The notes: generated by a model not told the origin, from the letters alone. A stretch of DNA of 64,000 bases from Cryobacterium luteum (GCF_900110125.1 NZ_FOCN01000012.1:1-64000); one strand, 5' to 3'; positions 1 through 8,394 are shown, counted from the first letter of the stretch. Numbers and translations: made by a program.

Positions 1-1
1 T

Positions 2-1657
2 ATGGCCCTGAATTATCGTCCGGTGGATCGTGATCAATCGTTTCTGATACCGCCGGATATGCGTGATTGGTTGCCGACGAATCACCTCGCGTGGTTCCTG
101 ATCGATGTCGTGAAGCAGCTCGACACGAGCGCTTTGCACGACAAGACCAAACTCGGCGGCACGGGCCGTGGGGGGTATAACCCCGACCTGTTGTTGGCGG
201 TGTGGATTTACGCGTCGGCCCGCGGGATCTCGTCGTCGCGGCAGATTGAGCGGGCCTGCATCGAGGACGTCGCGTTTCGGGTGTTGTGCGGGCAGGACGT
301 GCCTGACCACACCGTTTTGGCCCGGTTTCGGCAACGCAACCGCGGCGCGATGGCGGGTCTGTTCGCGCAGGTCCTCGTGTTGTGTGTCAGCCGCGGGCTG
401 GGCAAATTCGGGGTCATCGCCATCGATGGCACGAAGATCAAAGCCAACGCGTCGAAGGACCAGAACCGGTCGTTGAAGAAGTTGCGCGACCTGGCGAAGA
501 CGATTCTGGATCAGGCGGCGGCGACAGATGCGGCCGAAGACGCCGCGAACACTCCGACGGCCGACGATGACCTTCCCGACGGGTTCGAGCCCGGCCCGGA
601 TCGAGCCACTCGAATCCGGGCAGAGCTCGACACCATCCGCGCAGCGATCGAGCCAGAGCCGGAAACCGATTCCGCGACCGAGGACACAACGGATGCGGCG
701 GTGAAGCAGAAGGATCCGCCGGGTCCGGGTGGGAGCCGGCTCGAGCGCATCCAAGACGGGATCGCGCAGCTGGAGGCCGTGGTCAAGGCCGAGAATGATC
801 CTCTGATCGAGGCGCTTCAGACCCGGCTTCTGTGCGCGCAGGAGCGGTTGAGCGATCTGGAAGCAAAGCAGGCTGCGTCCCGGGCGCGGTTCGCCGCCAA
901 GCCCAACGGTTACCCACCGAGAGAGAACAACGGGCGATGGCACAAAGCCGTTCATGGTGTCGCGTTCGCCGAAGCCAACCTGGCCCGGGCCAGAGAGCGC
1001 GCGGATCGGCAACTTTCGGGAGAGACGGAATCCACCGGACGGTATCTTCTGCGCCGCAATATCACCGACCCGGACTCGCGTCTGATGCACGCCCGCGACG
1101 GGTTTGTTCAAAGCTATAACGCCCAACTGGCCACCGCCGACGACCAACTCATCATCGCCGTTGACGTCGTCACCGCCCCCAACGATCAAGGCCAACTCAT
1201 CCCCATGATGGCCAACCTGGAAACCAACCTGCGGCGCTGCCAGCAGGAAACATCCCGCACCGATCTGGACGTTGGACTGGTCGTGGCCGACAACGGATAT
1301 CTCTCCAACGAGAACGTTGACGCTCCCGGGTTCGACCGGCTCCTCGCTCCGGGCCGCGGAAAGATGAAGGACGGCGCCTGGGCGGGGACCATTAACGCCA
1401 AGTCGGGCGAAGCCCGCTCGCATGCCGTGAACACCATGGTCACCAAGCTCGCCCTGCCCGGCAATCAGAAGATCTACAATCGCCGCGGCGTCCTCGTCGA
1501 ACCGGTCAACGCTTTCCTCAAAGACCGGCGCGGACTCCGCCAATTCGCGTGCCGTGGCCACGCTGCAGCCCAAGCCGAAGTCCACTTCGCCGCACTAACG
1601 ACCAACCTGATGAAACTCTTCACCGCCGGCCTCACCGCAGCTCCCGCCACGAGTTAG
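2..1657 (+). CDS. IS1182-family transposase
   Basis: A 551-residue DDE transposase that would move an insertion sequence by cutting and joining DNA ends. The N-terminal part (about residues 1-140) resembles the DUF772 region of IS1182/IS5-like transposases (NHLAWFLIDVV, then CGQDVPDHTVLARFR). The catalytic acidic residues are probably in VIAIDGTKIKAN, in VVADNGYLS and in the C-terminal VEPVNAFLKDRRGLRQF. A long charged insert lies between about residues 160 and 340. The frame is intact, so the element could be active. The start codon sits at the window edge, so the left inverted repeat and any ribosome site are not visible, and I could not place the right end with confidence. A hairpin-rich stretch follows. 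Confidence 0.9.
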   Translation: MALNYRPVDRDQSFLIPPDMRDWLPTNHLAWFLIDVVKQLDTSALHDKTKLGGTGRGGYNPDLLLAVWIYASARGISSSRQIERACIEDVAFRVLCGQDVPDHTVLARFRQRNRGAMAGLFAQVLVLCVSRGLGKFGVIAIDGTKIKANASKDQNRSLKKLRDLAKTILDQAAATDAAEDAANTPTADDDLPDGFEPGPDRATRIRAELDTIRAAIEPEPETDSATEDTTDAAVKQKDPPGPGGSRLERIQDGIAQLEAVVKAENDPLIEALQTRLLCAQERLSDLEAKQAASRARFAAKPNGYPPRENNGRWHKAVHGVAFAEANLARARERADRQLSGETESTGRYLLRRNITDPDSRLMHARDGFVQSYNAQLATADDQLIIAVDVVTAPNDQGQLIPMMANLETNLRRCQQETSRTDLDVGLVVADNGYLSNENVDAPGFDRLLAPGRGKMKDGAWAGTINAKSGEARSHAVNTMVTKLALPGNQKIYNRRGVLVEPVNAFLKDRRGLRQFACRGHAAAQAEVHFAALTTNLMKLFTAGLTAAPATS

Positions 1658-1814
1658 AACGGCCCGCGGGACCACCGCACGCTGCCCCAACACCCCCGTC
1701 GAACGCCGAAAACGGCCTTCGACGCGGTCACCGCGCCTGCTCAACCACCACCCGACGGGCATCCGCCTCGAAATTCACTGCTGACTGCCGAAAACCTCCA
1801 GCCATAAATCAACA

Positions 1815-1867
1815 AGCTCTCTATCGTGGTCCCGCTTTCCGGGCCCGGGCCCGGAAAGTAGAGAGCT
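1815..1867. repeat. Composite palindrome, copy 1 of a 38-bp dispersed repeat
   Basis: The core 1835-1858 is a perfect 24-base palindrome. A second pair of 9-bp arms (1815-1823 with 1859-1867) encloses it, leaving an 11-base bulge on the left side only. Bases 1821-1858 recur at 4493-4530 with one mismatch. This looks like a REP-type element or the remnant of a miniature transposon. Confidence 0.75.
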
Positions 1868-1871
1868 CACG

Positions 1872-1896
1872 GCGGGAGCGGGGCATCCGCTCCCGC
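1872..1896. terminator. Perfect 10-bp hairpin
   Basis: Arms 1872-1881 and 1887-1896 pair perfectly around a five-base loop and contain one GCATCCG heptamer. It may end transcription from the transposase before the lipid-kinase operon. There is no clear T run. Confidence 0.4.
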
Positions 1897-1977
1897 GTAC
1901 TGAATCTGATTTAAATTCAGCTACTGTAGCTCATGCCCGCCCGGACGATAATGCCCGAACAATTACCGGAGGTCTCC

Positions 1978-2970
1978 ATGAACGATGTGCTACCCACGTC
2001 TCAGCTCAGGCGCGCTGCCGTTATCTACAACCCCGTGAAGGTCGATATCGACGCGCTTCGGGAAGCCGTGAACACGGAAGCGGCGGCCGCCGGCTGGGCG
2101 GAGAGTATCTGGTTTGAGACGTCCGTCGACGACATCGGCCAGGGAGTGACCGCTGAAGCCCTGGCGCGCGGTGTTGACCTGGTGATTGTCGCTGGTGGTG
2201 ACGGTACGGTGCGAGCGGTCGTCGAGGCCGTCCGTGGGCGAGATGTTCCCGTCGGCCTCTTGCCATCGGGCACGGGCAATCTTCTCGCCCGCAACTTGAA
2301 AATGACCCTCAACGACATGCCCGACAGTGTGCGCACCGCCTTTGCGGGCGAGGATCGTGCCATCGATCTGGGCATGATCCGGGTTGAGCGAGCGGACGGC
2401 ACCCGCGATGAGCACGCATTCGTGGTGATGGCCGGCCTCGGCCTTGACGCGAAGATGATCACCAATACCGACGAGGACCTCAAGAAGAAGGCCGGATGGG
2501 TCGCGTACGTGAAAGCACTCGTCGCGTCCTTGCGGGACCCGGAGGAACTCCACCTGCGATTCCGGCTCGATGATCAACCGGTCAAGCGGGCTACGGTGCA
2601 TACCCTCATCCTCGGCAACTGCGGGTCACTGCCCGCGAACATTCTGCTGATGCCGGAAGCGGTCCTCGACGACGGCCTGTTCGACGTGATGATGACCCGG
2701 CCGGGCGGTGCCATGGGCTGGATCCGGGTTTGGGTGAAGATTGCCTGGACCAACGGTATCGTGCGACGGACCAAAGCTGGCCGGGCCATCGCCGGGGAAC
2801 ACAAGAACGACAAGGATCTGCGCTACGAAACCGGTTCGGTGCTGACCGCACGCTTATCCCGGCCGGAACAGATCGAACTCGATGGTGACGAATTCGGCCA
2901 CGCCCTCGCCTTCAAAGCCTGGATCGAGCCCGGCCGTCTGCGGGTACGAGTTCCCATCGTGCCCTCATGA
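1978..2970 (+). CDS. Diacylglycerol kinase family lipid kinase
   Basis: A 330-residue lipid kinase of the DagK/YegS/LCB5 family, which phosphorylates diacylglycerol or a related lipid with ATP at the membrane face. The glycine-rich nucleotide loop is GGDGT at about residues 73-77, and the second family motif PSGTGNLLARNL follows at about 96-107. The C-terminal half has the beta-sandwich pattern of the family. I chose the ATG at 1978 because GGAGG lies at 1968-1972; an in-frame ATG at 1933 would add 15 residues. The next gene overlaps its stop by four bases, so it heads a three-gene operon with two alpha/beta hydrolases, which suggests lipid turnover. Confidence 0.88.
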   Translation: MNDVLPTSQLRRAAVIYNPVKVDIDALREAVNTEAAAAGWAESIWFETSVDDIGQGVTAEALARGVDLVIVAGGDGTVRAVVEAVRGRDVPVGLLPSGTGNLLARNLKMTLNDMPDSVRTAFAGEDRAIDLGMIRVERADGTRDEHAFVVMAGLGLDAKMITNTDEDLKKKAGWVAYVKALVASLRDPEELHLRFRLDDQPVKRATVHTLILGNCGSLPANILLMPEAVLDDGLFDVMMTRPGGAMGWIRVWVKIAWTNGIVRRTKAGRAIAGEHKNDKDLRYETGSVLTARLSRPEQIELDGDEFGHALAFKAWIEPGRLRVRVPIVPS

Positions 2971-3734
2971 ACCGTCCGGATCGGGTCAGAATCGACGGGC
3001 ATGAATTCGGTGTGCAGCATTTTCCGGCGTCGTCGGGAGCGGTCACCACGCCCGTGTTCGTGATCGTGCACGGAATTGGAACCTCGCACCGGTACTCCGT
3101 TCCGCTGCAGCGCGCTCTCGCAGCCGGGCACCCCACCTACTTGGTCGACCTGCCGGGCTTTGGGGGCACCAGCACACCGCGACACCGATTGTGGGTTGAG
3201 GACTACGCGAACCTGCTCGGCGCTCTTCTGGACACCCTTGGCGTGACGAACAGCGTCGCCATCGGCCACTCGATGGGCGCTCAATTCGTCACCGAACTCG
3301 CCGTGCAGCGGCCCGAGCTGGTCTCCCACGTCGTGTTGATCGGACCGGTTACCGACGCGCATCGTCGAACGGCCGTGGCTCAGGCTGTCGACCTCTACCG
3401 CGACACGCTCAAAGAACCGGTGCGGGCGAACGCAATGGTTTTCGGCGACTACGCGCGCTGCGGCCCGTGGTGGTACACCAAAACGCTCAGCGCCATGCTC
3501 GCTTACGCGACCGACGAGCGCATCGTGCGCTTGGCCGCGCCCGTGCTCGTCGTGCGGGGCAGCGACGACCCGATCGCCCGACAGGGGTGGTGCCGCCACC
3601 TGGTTCGCTCTGCACCCCACGGGCGCCTCGTGGAAATTCCGGGACACCGTCACCTCGTGCATTACAGTGCTGCCGATCGTGTTGCGGAGCGAATCGTGGA
3701 GTTTGCGGGTGTCGAGCGCGGACTCGTGACGTGA
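2967..3734 (+). CDS. Alpha/beta hydrolase
   Basis: A 255-residue alpha/beta-hydrolase. The nucleophile elbow is GHSMGAQ with Ser102, the acid is probably the Asp in VRGSDDPIAR, and the His lies in the GHRHLVHY segment near the C-terminus. An HGIG oxyanion loop is at about residues 35-38. There is no signal peptide, so it should be cytoplasmic. The substrate cannot be read from sequence. It overlaps the lipid kinase before it (ATGA) and the next hydrolase (GTGA), which implies coupled translation, so an ester or lipid substrate related to the kinase is a reasonable guess. Confidence 0.85.
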   Translation: MNRPDRVRIDGHEFGVQHFPASSGAVTTPVFVIVHGIGTSHRYSVPLQRALAAGHPTYLVDLPGFGGTSTPRHRLWVEDYANLLGALLDTLGVTNSVAIGHSMGAQFVTELAVQRPELVSHVVLIGPVTDAHRRTAVAQAVDLYRDTLKEPVRANAMVFGDYARCGPWWYTKTLSAMLAYATDERIVRLAAPVLVVRGSDDPIARQGWCRHLVRSAPHGRLVEIPGHRHLVHYSAADRVAERIVEFAGVERGLVT

Positions 3735-4453
3735 CCGCCGGCATCCTCGATTTGGTGTCGTGGGCGCAGGACTATGCCTACGCCGCCGAGAGGCAGCTCC
3801 GGGCGTTCACGTCACGCCCGAGCCCTCGTGGCTTTCAGACCGGCACGGCGTGTCCGGTGGTGATCATCCCCGGCGTGTACGAAACCTGGAAATTTCTCCA
3901 GCCGCTGATCACGCGGGTGCACGACGCCGGCCACCCCGTGTACGTCGTCGACCGGCTGTCCTGGAATCTCGCATCCGTCCCCGACGCCGCCCGGCACGTG
4001 GCGGATCTCATCGCTGCGGAGCGCCTGGAAGACGTCGTTGTGCTCGCGCACAGCAAGGGCGGACTCATCGGAAAATATGTCATGGTCGGGCTCGACGCCG
4101 ACTCGCGCATCGCGGGCATGATCGCGGTGGCTGCCCCTTTTTCGGGCTCTGCCTACGCTCGGTATATGCTTTCGCCCAGCCTGCGTGCGTTCGCTGCGGG
4201 CAACGAACACATCACCGGCCTCAACACGAACACCGAAACGAACCGCCGGATCACCTCAATTTTTGCCCGGTTCGACCCGCACATTCCGGAGGGAAGCGCA
4301 CTGGCTGGGGCGACCAACATCGAGATTGACACCGGCGGGCACTTTCGTCTTCTCGCCGACGCGCGCGTTGCCGATGCTGTTTTGTCGGCGTTGGCCGGTT
4401 TCGGTTGGTCCCGCGACGGCACGAACCCCTCGGTGTCGCCGGGTTCACCTTAG
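3731..4453 (+). CDS. Alpha/beta hydrolase, lipase-like
   Basis: A 240-residue protein with a lipase-type fold. The nucleophile elbow is AHSKGG with Ser108, IIPGVYETW at about residues 45-53 is the likely oxyanion region, and the C-terminal GGHFRLL may carry the catalytic His. The GTG start at 3731 overlaps the stop of the previous hydrolase (GTGA), and upstream in-frame starts would lie deep inside that gene. It is the last gene of the lipid-kinase operon and is followed by convergent genes and a palindromic repeat. Triacylglycerol lipase or lysophospholipase are possible; the substrate is unknown. Confidence 0.78.
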   Translation: MTAGILDLVSWAQDYAYAAERQLRAFTSRPSPRGFQTGTACPVVIIPGVYETWKFLQPLITRVHDAGHPVYVVDRLSWNLASVPDAARHVADLIAAERLEDVVVLAHSKGGLIGKYVMVGLDADSRIAGMIAVAAPFSGSAYARYMLSPSLRAFAAGNEHITGLNTNTETNRRITSIFARFDPHIPEGSALAGATNIEIDTGGHFRLLADARVADAVLSALAGFGWSRDGTNPSVSPGSP

Positions 4454-4480
4454 AAAATCGCCGGGCCCATCCTCGGAAAA

Positions 4481-4533
4481 CGGGACCATGATCTATCGTG
4501 GTCCCGCTTTCCGGGCCCGGTCCCGGAAAGAGA
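4481..4533. repeat. Tandem hairpins, copy 2 of the 38-bp dispersed repeat
   Basis: Bases 4493-4530 match 1821-1858 except at one position (T4521 for G1849). The core forms a stem of 9 bp (4507-4515 with 4522-4530). A second, upstream hairpin is possible here between 4481-4491 and 4496-4506, with one mismatch. It lies between two convergent genes and may act as a bidirectional terminator. Confidence 0.75.
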
Positions 4534-4550
4534 TGGAAGGCTGGACCGGG

Positions 4551-5339
4551 TCAGCGGCCCAGGAACTCGGCGGGGGTTCGTGTGAGGAAGGACTGCATGC
4601 CGATGCGGGAGTCCTCGGTCGCCGCCAGGCGGGCCAGCGCGGGCTGCAGCGCTGCTTCAGCGGATGCCGCCCCCTCCCGCTCGGCCAGCCGCGCGTTGGC
4701 GAGGGTGGCCTGCACGGCGAGCGGAGCCTGGGCCGCGATTCTCTCGGCCAGTTCCAGCGCCCGATCGAACTGGGCGCCGTCGGGCACGACCTCCTGCACC
4801 AGGCCGAGGCGGTGCGCCTCGGCGGCATCGAACAGGTCGCCGGTGAGCAGCCAGCGCATGGCGTTGCCCCAACCGGCCGCGCGCGGAAACCGAATCGTGG
4901 CGCCGCCAAAGGGCAGAATACCGCGGGCCACCTCGATCTGCCCGAACCGGGCCGATTCGGCGGCGACGACGATATCGCTCGCGAGCATCAGCTCGATGCC
5001 GAGAGTGAGGCAGGTGCCCTGAACGGCGATGACGACCGGTTTGGTCAGTGCAACGCCATCCACCTGCCACGGATTGATGCCGCCCGCCGGCACCATCTCG
5101 AGCCCGTTCGGGCCGAGCCGGGGGCCGATGTCGGCGAGGTCGAGCCCTGCGGTGAAGTGCTCCCCGACCGCGTAGACCAGGCCCACGCGCAGGGCCGGGT
5201 CCCGGTCGAGCTCACCGTAGGCGAGGGCCAGCTGCTGAAGCAGCGAGAAATCGGCGGCATTGCGCTTGTCGGGCCGGTTGAGCCCGATGAGCAGAATGTG
5301 GCCGCGACGCTCGGTGAGGATGCGGGGCTGGTCGGTCAT
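4551..5339 (-). CDS. Enoyl-CoA hydratase/isomerase family protein (crotonase)
   Basis: A 262-residue crotonase-fold protein acting on a CoA thioester, typically hydration or isomerisation of an enoyl-CoA in fatty-acid or aromatic degradation. The oxyanion-hole segments are GEHFTAGLDL at about residues 58-67 and the TLGIELMLASD region at about 111-121. The following FGQIEVARGILPFGG carries the usual catalytic-Glu region. The start at 5339 is chosen because GGAGG precedes it at the right distance; an in-frame start 75 bases upstream would run into an inverted-repeat element. It stands alone, with no other beta-oxidation gene nearby, so the exact reaction is open. Confidence 0.85.
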   Translation of the reverse strand: MTDQPRILTERRGHILLIGLNRPDKRNAADFSLLQQLALAYGELDRDPALRVGLVYAVGEHFTAGLDLADIGPRLGPNGLEMVPAGGINPWQVDGVALTKPVVIAVQGTCLTLGIELMLASDIVVAAESARFGQIEVARGILPFGGATIRFPRAAGWGNAMRWLLTGDLFDAAEAHRLGLVQEVVPDGAQFDRALELAERIAAQAPLAVQATLANARLAEREGAASAEAALQPALARLAATEDSRIGMQSFLTRTPAEFLGR

Positions 5340-5399
5340 GGGGCCTCCATTGATCGGTGTGAATTCGTACATTTTTCGGCCGCTCTCGCCCCCGCGCGT

Positions 5400-5492
5400 G
5401 CATAACTCCTGCAATTCGTTCGGGAGTGCCTCGGAGTTGCCCGGAAAGACGCGGATGTCTTCCCGGCCGGCCAGAAATTGCAGGAGTTATGC
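5400..5492. repeat. 93-bp element with perfect 17-bp inverted ends
   Basis: Bases 5400-5416 and 5476-5492 are perfect inverted repeats of 17 bp separated by 59 bases. The dinucleotide GT flanks both sides (5398-5399 and 5493-5494), which could be a tiny target duplication or chance. It lies between two minus-strand genes and looks like a miniature inverted-repeat element or a long regulatory hairpin. Confidence 0.6.
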
Positions 5493-5534
5493 GTCATGTC
5501 CGGCGTTCCGACTGGCTTGTGCGGGGTGGCCTGA

Positions 5535-6368
5535 CTAGCGGGTGAGCGCTCCGATGATGCGCAGAATGCTCGGCAGATCGTCGGTCGCCGCCTCGGGTGA
5601 CGCCGGTGCGAACCCGGTGATGGTCGCGCCGGCCACAGTGAACTCGGCGCGCAGCGCGGTGATCGCGCCCCCGAGATCGGCCACGCTCAACCCGAACGGA
5701 ATCAGGTCGCTCAGGCCCTCGAGCGCCGAGGGGTCGAGCACGTCCAGGTCGATATGCACGAAGACATGCTTCGCGCCCGTCGCCGCGACCGCCGCGACGA
5801 GGGCGGCCGGGTCGGCCAGCTCTGAACACGACACGCTCACCAGGCCACGGTCGTGCAGCAGCACGTCTTCGGCGTCGTCGACGTCGCGAATCCCGGCCAG
5901 TACGACGTTCTCCAGCGGCACCGTGCTCGCGGCTTTCAGCTCGAGTTCGGCCGGTCCCTCACCGCTGATCGCGCGCAACACCATGCCGCAGAATCCGCCC
6001 GATGGCGAGGATTCGGGGGTGTGCAGGTCGGGATGGGCGTCGAACCAGACGACGGCCAGGTCGCCCGGATGCGTGCGCGCCGCCTGTTCAACGGCGGCCA
6101 GGGCGATGCCGCAGTCGCCGCCGATGGAGAGTGCCCAGTCGGCGGTGTCCCTGAGAACCTTGGCGTGGCGCTCGCGCACCACTTGGATCGCCGAGAACCG
6201 GTGCACCCCGGTATCGAGCGCATCACCGGCCTCGACGGGCACGTCGACCAGGCGGGTGGCAGAGAAGGGCAGGTCGCCCTGAATGGCCGCCGCCCCGTCG
6301 ACCAGGCGCATCGCGCGCGGAGAAATCGAACCCTGCCATTGCGGCACTACAACGAAGGTGGGAGCCAT
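5535..6368 (-). CDS. Arginase/agmatinase-family protein
   Basis: A 277-residue ureohydrolase-fold protein, probably hydrolysing a guanidino or amidino compound using two Mn2+ ions. The metal motifs are DAHPD (Asp110, His112, Asp114) and HIDLDVLDP (Asp207, Asp209). The first metal motif reads GGDC (Cys86) where arginases have GGDH, so one Mn ligand differs from the textbook enzyme. It is shorter than typical arginases (about 300 residues). Substrate specificity cannot be assigned: arginase, agmatinase, formiminoglutamase and guanidine-related hydrolases share these motifs. It lies downstream of pspA on the same strand but is separated from it by a hairpin. Confidence 0.82.
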   Translation of the reverse strand: MAPTFVVVPQWQGSISPRAMRLVDGAAAIQGDLPFSATRLVDVPVEAGDALDTGVHRFSAIQVVRERHAKVLRDTADWALSIGGDCGIALAAVEQAARTHPGDLAVVWFDAHPDLHTPESSPSGGFCGMVLRAISGEGPAELELKAASTVPLENVVLAGIRDVDDAEDVLLHDRGLVSVSCSELADPAALVAAVAATGAKHVFVHIDLDVLDPSALEGLSDLIPFGLSVADLGGAITALRAEFTVAGATITGFAPASPEAATDDLPSILRIIGALTR

Positions 6369-6400
6369 ACCTCAGTATGGCGCAGCGACCGGGCGGGTCA

Positions 6401-6442
6401 GCATCCGCTTCGCCAGCAGCGAATTTTCTGCGAAGCGGATGC
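6401..6442. terminator. 13-bp perfect inverted repeat after pspA
   Basis: Arms 6401-6413 and 6430-6442 are perfectly complementary around a 16-base loop, 22 bases past the pspA stop. Each arm contains a CGGATGC heptamer. There is no T run, so termination is only a suggestion. Confidence 0.45.
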
Positions 6443-6464
6443 CCGAACCTGTCGGACTCGCCGA

Positions 6465-7196
6465 CTAGCTCTCGATGGCTGCGGTGTTGCCGCCCTTGAG
6501 GGCGGCGAGGCGGGCATCCACTTCGGTGAGCTCGCCGAGGTCGTCGAGGCTTTCGAACTGGGCGTCGAGGCTCGACGCGGCCAGTTCCTGGGCGCCGCGT
6601 ACGCGCGCTTCTTCCCGACGGATCTTGTCTTCGAACCGGTTGACCTCGCTCGTCGGGTCCATCATGTCGATGCTTTTGACGGCGTCCATCACCTGCGCCT
6701 GCGCCTGGGCGGTCTTGGAACGCGCGATCAGTTCGGCGCGCTTGTTGGTGAGCTGCACCAGCTTCTCTTTCATGGCGTTCAGGCCGGTCTTGAGCTGGTT
6801 GACCACCGCGGTCTGCGCCTGAATCTGCGGTTCGGCGGTCTTCGCTTCCTTCTCCGAGGTGAGCTGGCGACCGAGCGCGACCTTGGCGAGGTTGTCGAAC
6901 TTGTCGGCGTCGGCGGCATTGCCCGTCAGGCGCAGCTGGTCGGCCTTGCGGCTGGCGGCGAGGGCTTTATCGCCCCACTCCACGGCGGCTTCCTGGTCTT
7001 CGCGATGGTCGTCTTCGAGCAGGCGCAGGTTGCCGATGGTCTCGGAGATGGCGCTCTCGGCGTCTGAGATGCTGCTCGAGAAGTCGCGCACCATCTGGTC
7101 GAGCATTTTCGCCGGGTCTTCCGCCGAGTCGAGGATGGCGTTGATGTTCGCCTTCGCGAGCTGGGAAATACGGCCGAAGATGGACTGCTTGGTCAT
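6465..7196 (-). CDS. pspA: PspA/IM30 (Vipp1) family protein
   Basis: A 243-residue, almost wholly alpha-helical coiled-coil protein of the PspA/IM30 family. These proteins form membrane-binding rods and rings and protect the cytoplasmic membrane under envelope stress. It opens with TKQSIFGRISQLAKANINAI, a typical amphipathic first helix, followed by LDQMVRDFSSSISDAE and a long charged helix rich in Ala, Glu, Lys and Gln. The ATG at 7196 is preceded by GGAAGGGA. An in-frame extension far upstream is not credible because it crosses the divergent promoter region. The shared 219-bp region separates it from a peptidase-C26 gene running the other way. Confidence 0.9.
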   Translation of the reverse strand: MTKQSIFGRISQLAKANINAILDSAEDPAKMLDQMVRDFSSSISDAESAISETIGNLRLLEDDHREDQEAAVEWGDKALAASRKADQLRLTGNAADADKFDNLAKVALGRQLTSEKEAKTAEPQIQAQTAVVNQLKTGLNAMKEKLVQLTNKRAELIARSKTAQAQAQVMDAVKSIDMMDPTSEVNRFEDKIRREEARVRGAQELAASSLDAQFESLDDLGELTEVDARLAALKGGNTAAIES

Positions 7197-7415
7197 TCGG
7201 AGGTCCCTTCCATAGGAGTGGTCCTGGCCCAAAAATTTCGCCAGGAAAGTGCGGGTATGTCCAAAGTTTAGGGTCACCGACCGACGCGAGTCTGGGAACC
7301 CGAAGAAATACCGCTGAGCAGCATGTTGCCCAGTGTTACAGGGCCACTCGCGTGCTCCCGCCGCGCCGCGCACAATTGACCAGGAACAGCAATTCGATAC
7401 CGACGGGAGCCGCGC

Positions 7416-8180
7416 ATGAACGAAGAATTCACGAACCGGATGCTCGTCGTCGTCGAGGTCACCACGGCGCGTCCCGATCGCCCCGCCTATCACGCCAAGG
7501 TGCAGGTGCTCAACTCTCGAGTGGTCGCCGACGCCGAAACCGCCGGCTGGGCCGTCATCCGCATTGCCGCCGCCGACGTCACCCCCGCCGAACTGCTGCG
7601 CCGCACAGCGGATGCCGACGCCCTCGTCATCGTCGGCGGCGAAGACATCACGCCCCGCTTCTACGGCGGCAGCGCCGGCTACGAGGGCGAGACGGCGCAC
7701 TTCGCCACGGCCGACGAGGGCCAGATTGCTCTCGTGCAGCGCGCCCTCGCCCTCGGCACCCCGCTGCTGGGCATCTGCCGTGGCCTGCAGATCATCAACG
7801 TCGCCCTCGGCGGCACCCTCGTTCAGCACATTGACGACGGCATCCACAAGAACATCGACGTGCCGATCGACCAGATCCTCGTCGCTCACGGAGTCTCGCT
7901 CGCGGCCGACAGCACGCTCGCGTCAAGTCTGGGTCGGGTCGACATCTCGGTACAAAGCGCCCACCACCAGATCGTTGACCGTCTCGGTGCCAATCTCGTT
8001 GCCGCCGCCCACGCCCCCGACGGTCTGATCGAAGCCCTCGAACACGAGAGCGCGCCGATCACCGGAGTGCAGTGGCACCCCGAAGCGCCCGATTCCCCCG
8101 CCGACCAGCTCGCCCTGCTCCTGGCCGGCCTGGCCGCCCAGCACTCAGCCCGCGCCCTGGCCGGGTCCCTCGCCGCCTGA
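7416..8180 (+). CDS. Gamma-glutamyl hydrolase, peptidase C26 (PuuD-like)
   Basis: A 254-residue class I glutamine-amidotransferase-like hydrolase of the C26 group, which cleaves gamma-glutamyl amides such as gamma-glutamyl-GABA. The nucleophile is Cys121 in GICRGLQ, and the His-Glu pair is in QWHPEAPDS near residue 217. VIVGGEDITPRFYGG fits the PuuD-like group. It lies 652 bases upstream of a gamma-glutamyl-amine-ligase-type glutamine synthetase on the same strand. That pairing recalls the Puu putrescine route, where PuuA attaches glutamate and PuuD removes it. The natural substrate is unproven. Confidence 0.85.
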   Translation: MNEEFTNRMLVVVEVTTARPDRPAYHAKVQVLNSRVVADAETAGWAVIRIAAADVTPAELLRRTADADALVIVGGEDITPRFYGGSAGYEGETAHFATADEGQIALVQRALALGTPLLGICRGLQIINVALGGTLVQHIDDGIHKNIDVPIDQILVAHGVSLAADSTLASSLGRVDISVQSAHHQIVDRLGANLVAAAHAPDGLIEALEHESAPITGVQWHPEAPDSPADQLALLLAGLAAQHSARALAGSLAA

Positions 8181-8257
8181 CCGGCTGTACGGTACCGCGT
8201 CGGAGCGGGTCGCGCCGAAACAGGGATATCCGCTCCTCGCTCAAACATCGCGGGTGC

Positions 8258-8296
8258 GCAGGAAGACTCCGAGAAAAACGCTCGGAGCCTTCCTGC
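8258..8296. terminator. Strong hairpin downstream of the C26 hydrolase
   Basis: Outer arms 8258-8265 and 8289-8296 (8 bp) and inner arms 8267-8273 and 8281-8287 (7 bp) pair with a single A-C mismatch between them. The loop is A-rich. It probably ends the C26 transcript, although no T run follows. Confidence 0.5.
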
Positions 8297-8305
8297 TTAC
8301 CCACG

Positions 8306-8394
8306 AAACTCGCAACCCCGCGGACACCCCTGCCCCGTCGCTCGGATTCCAAGAGTCAAGTGGCGGTGCGGGTTATTCGCGGAGTTGCGAGTTT
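8306..8394. repeat. 89-bp element with 17-bp inverted ends
   Basis: Bases 8306-8322 and 8378-8394 are inverted repeats with one mismatch in 17. Size and arm length resemble the element at 5400-5492, although the arm sequences differ. Confidence 0.55.

Larger units (their letters stand above)
1658..1977. other. Hairpin-rich intergenic region downstream of the transposase
   Basis: No convincing gene lies here. The stretch holds the first copy of the 38-bp palindromic repeat (1821-1858), a perfect 10-bp hairpin (1872-1881 with 1887-1896) and a weaker 6-bp AT-rich hairpin (1900-1905 with 1915-1920). The right end of the insertion sequence must lie somewhere in it, but without the left end the inverted repeat cannot be matched. 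Confidence 0.6.

Noticed and set aside
1835-1858. GGGCCC-rich palindrome as a simple restriction site
   Set aside because: The match to the copy at 4493-4530 extends far beyond any restriction site, so it is treated as a repeat element.
7197-7889. N-terminal extension of PspA in the same frame
   Set aside because: It crosses the divergent promoter region and runs antisense to the C26 hydrolase; the ATG at 7196 starts the typical PspA helix.
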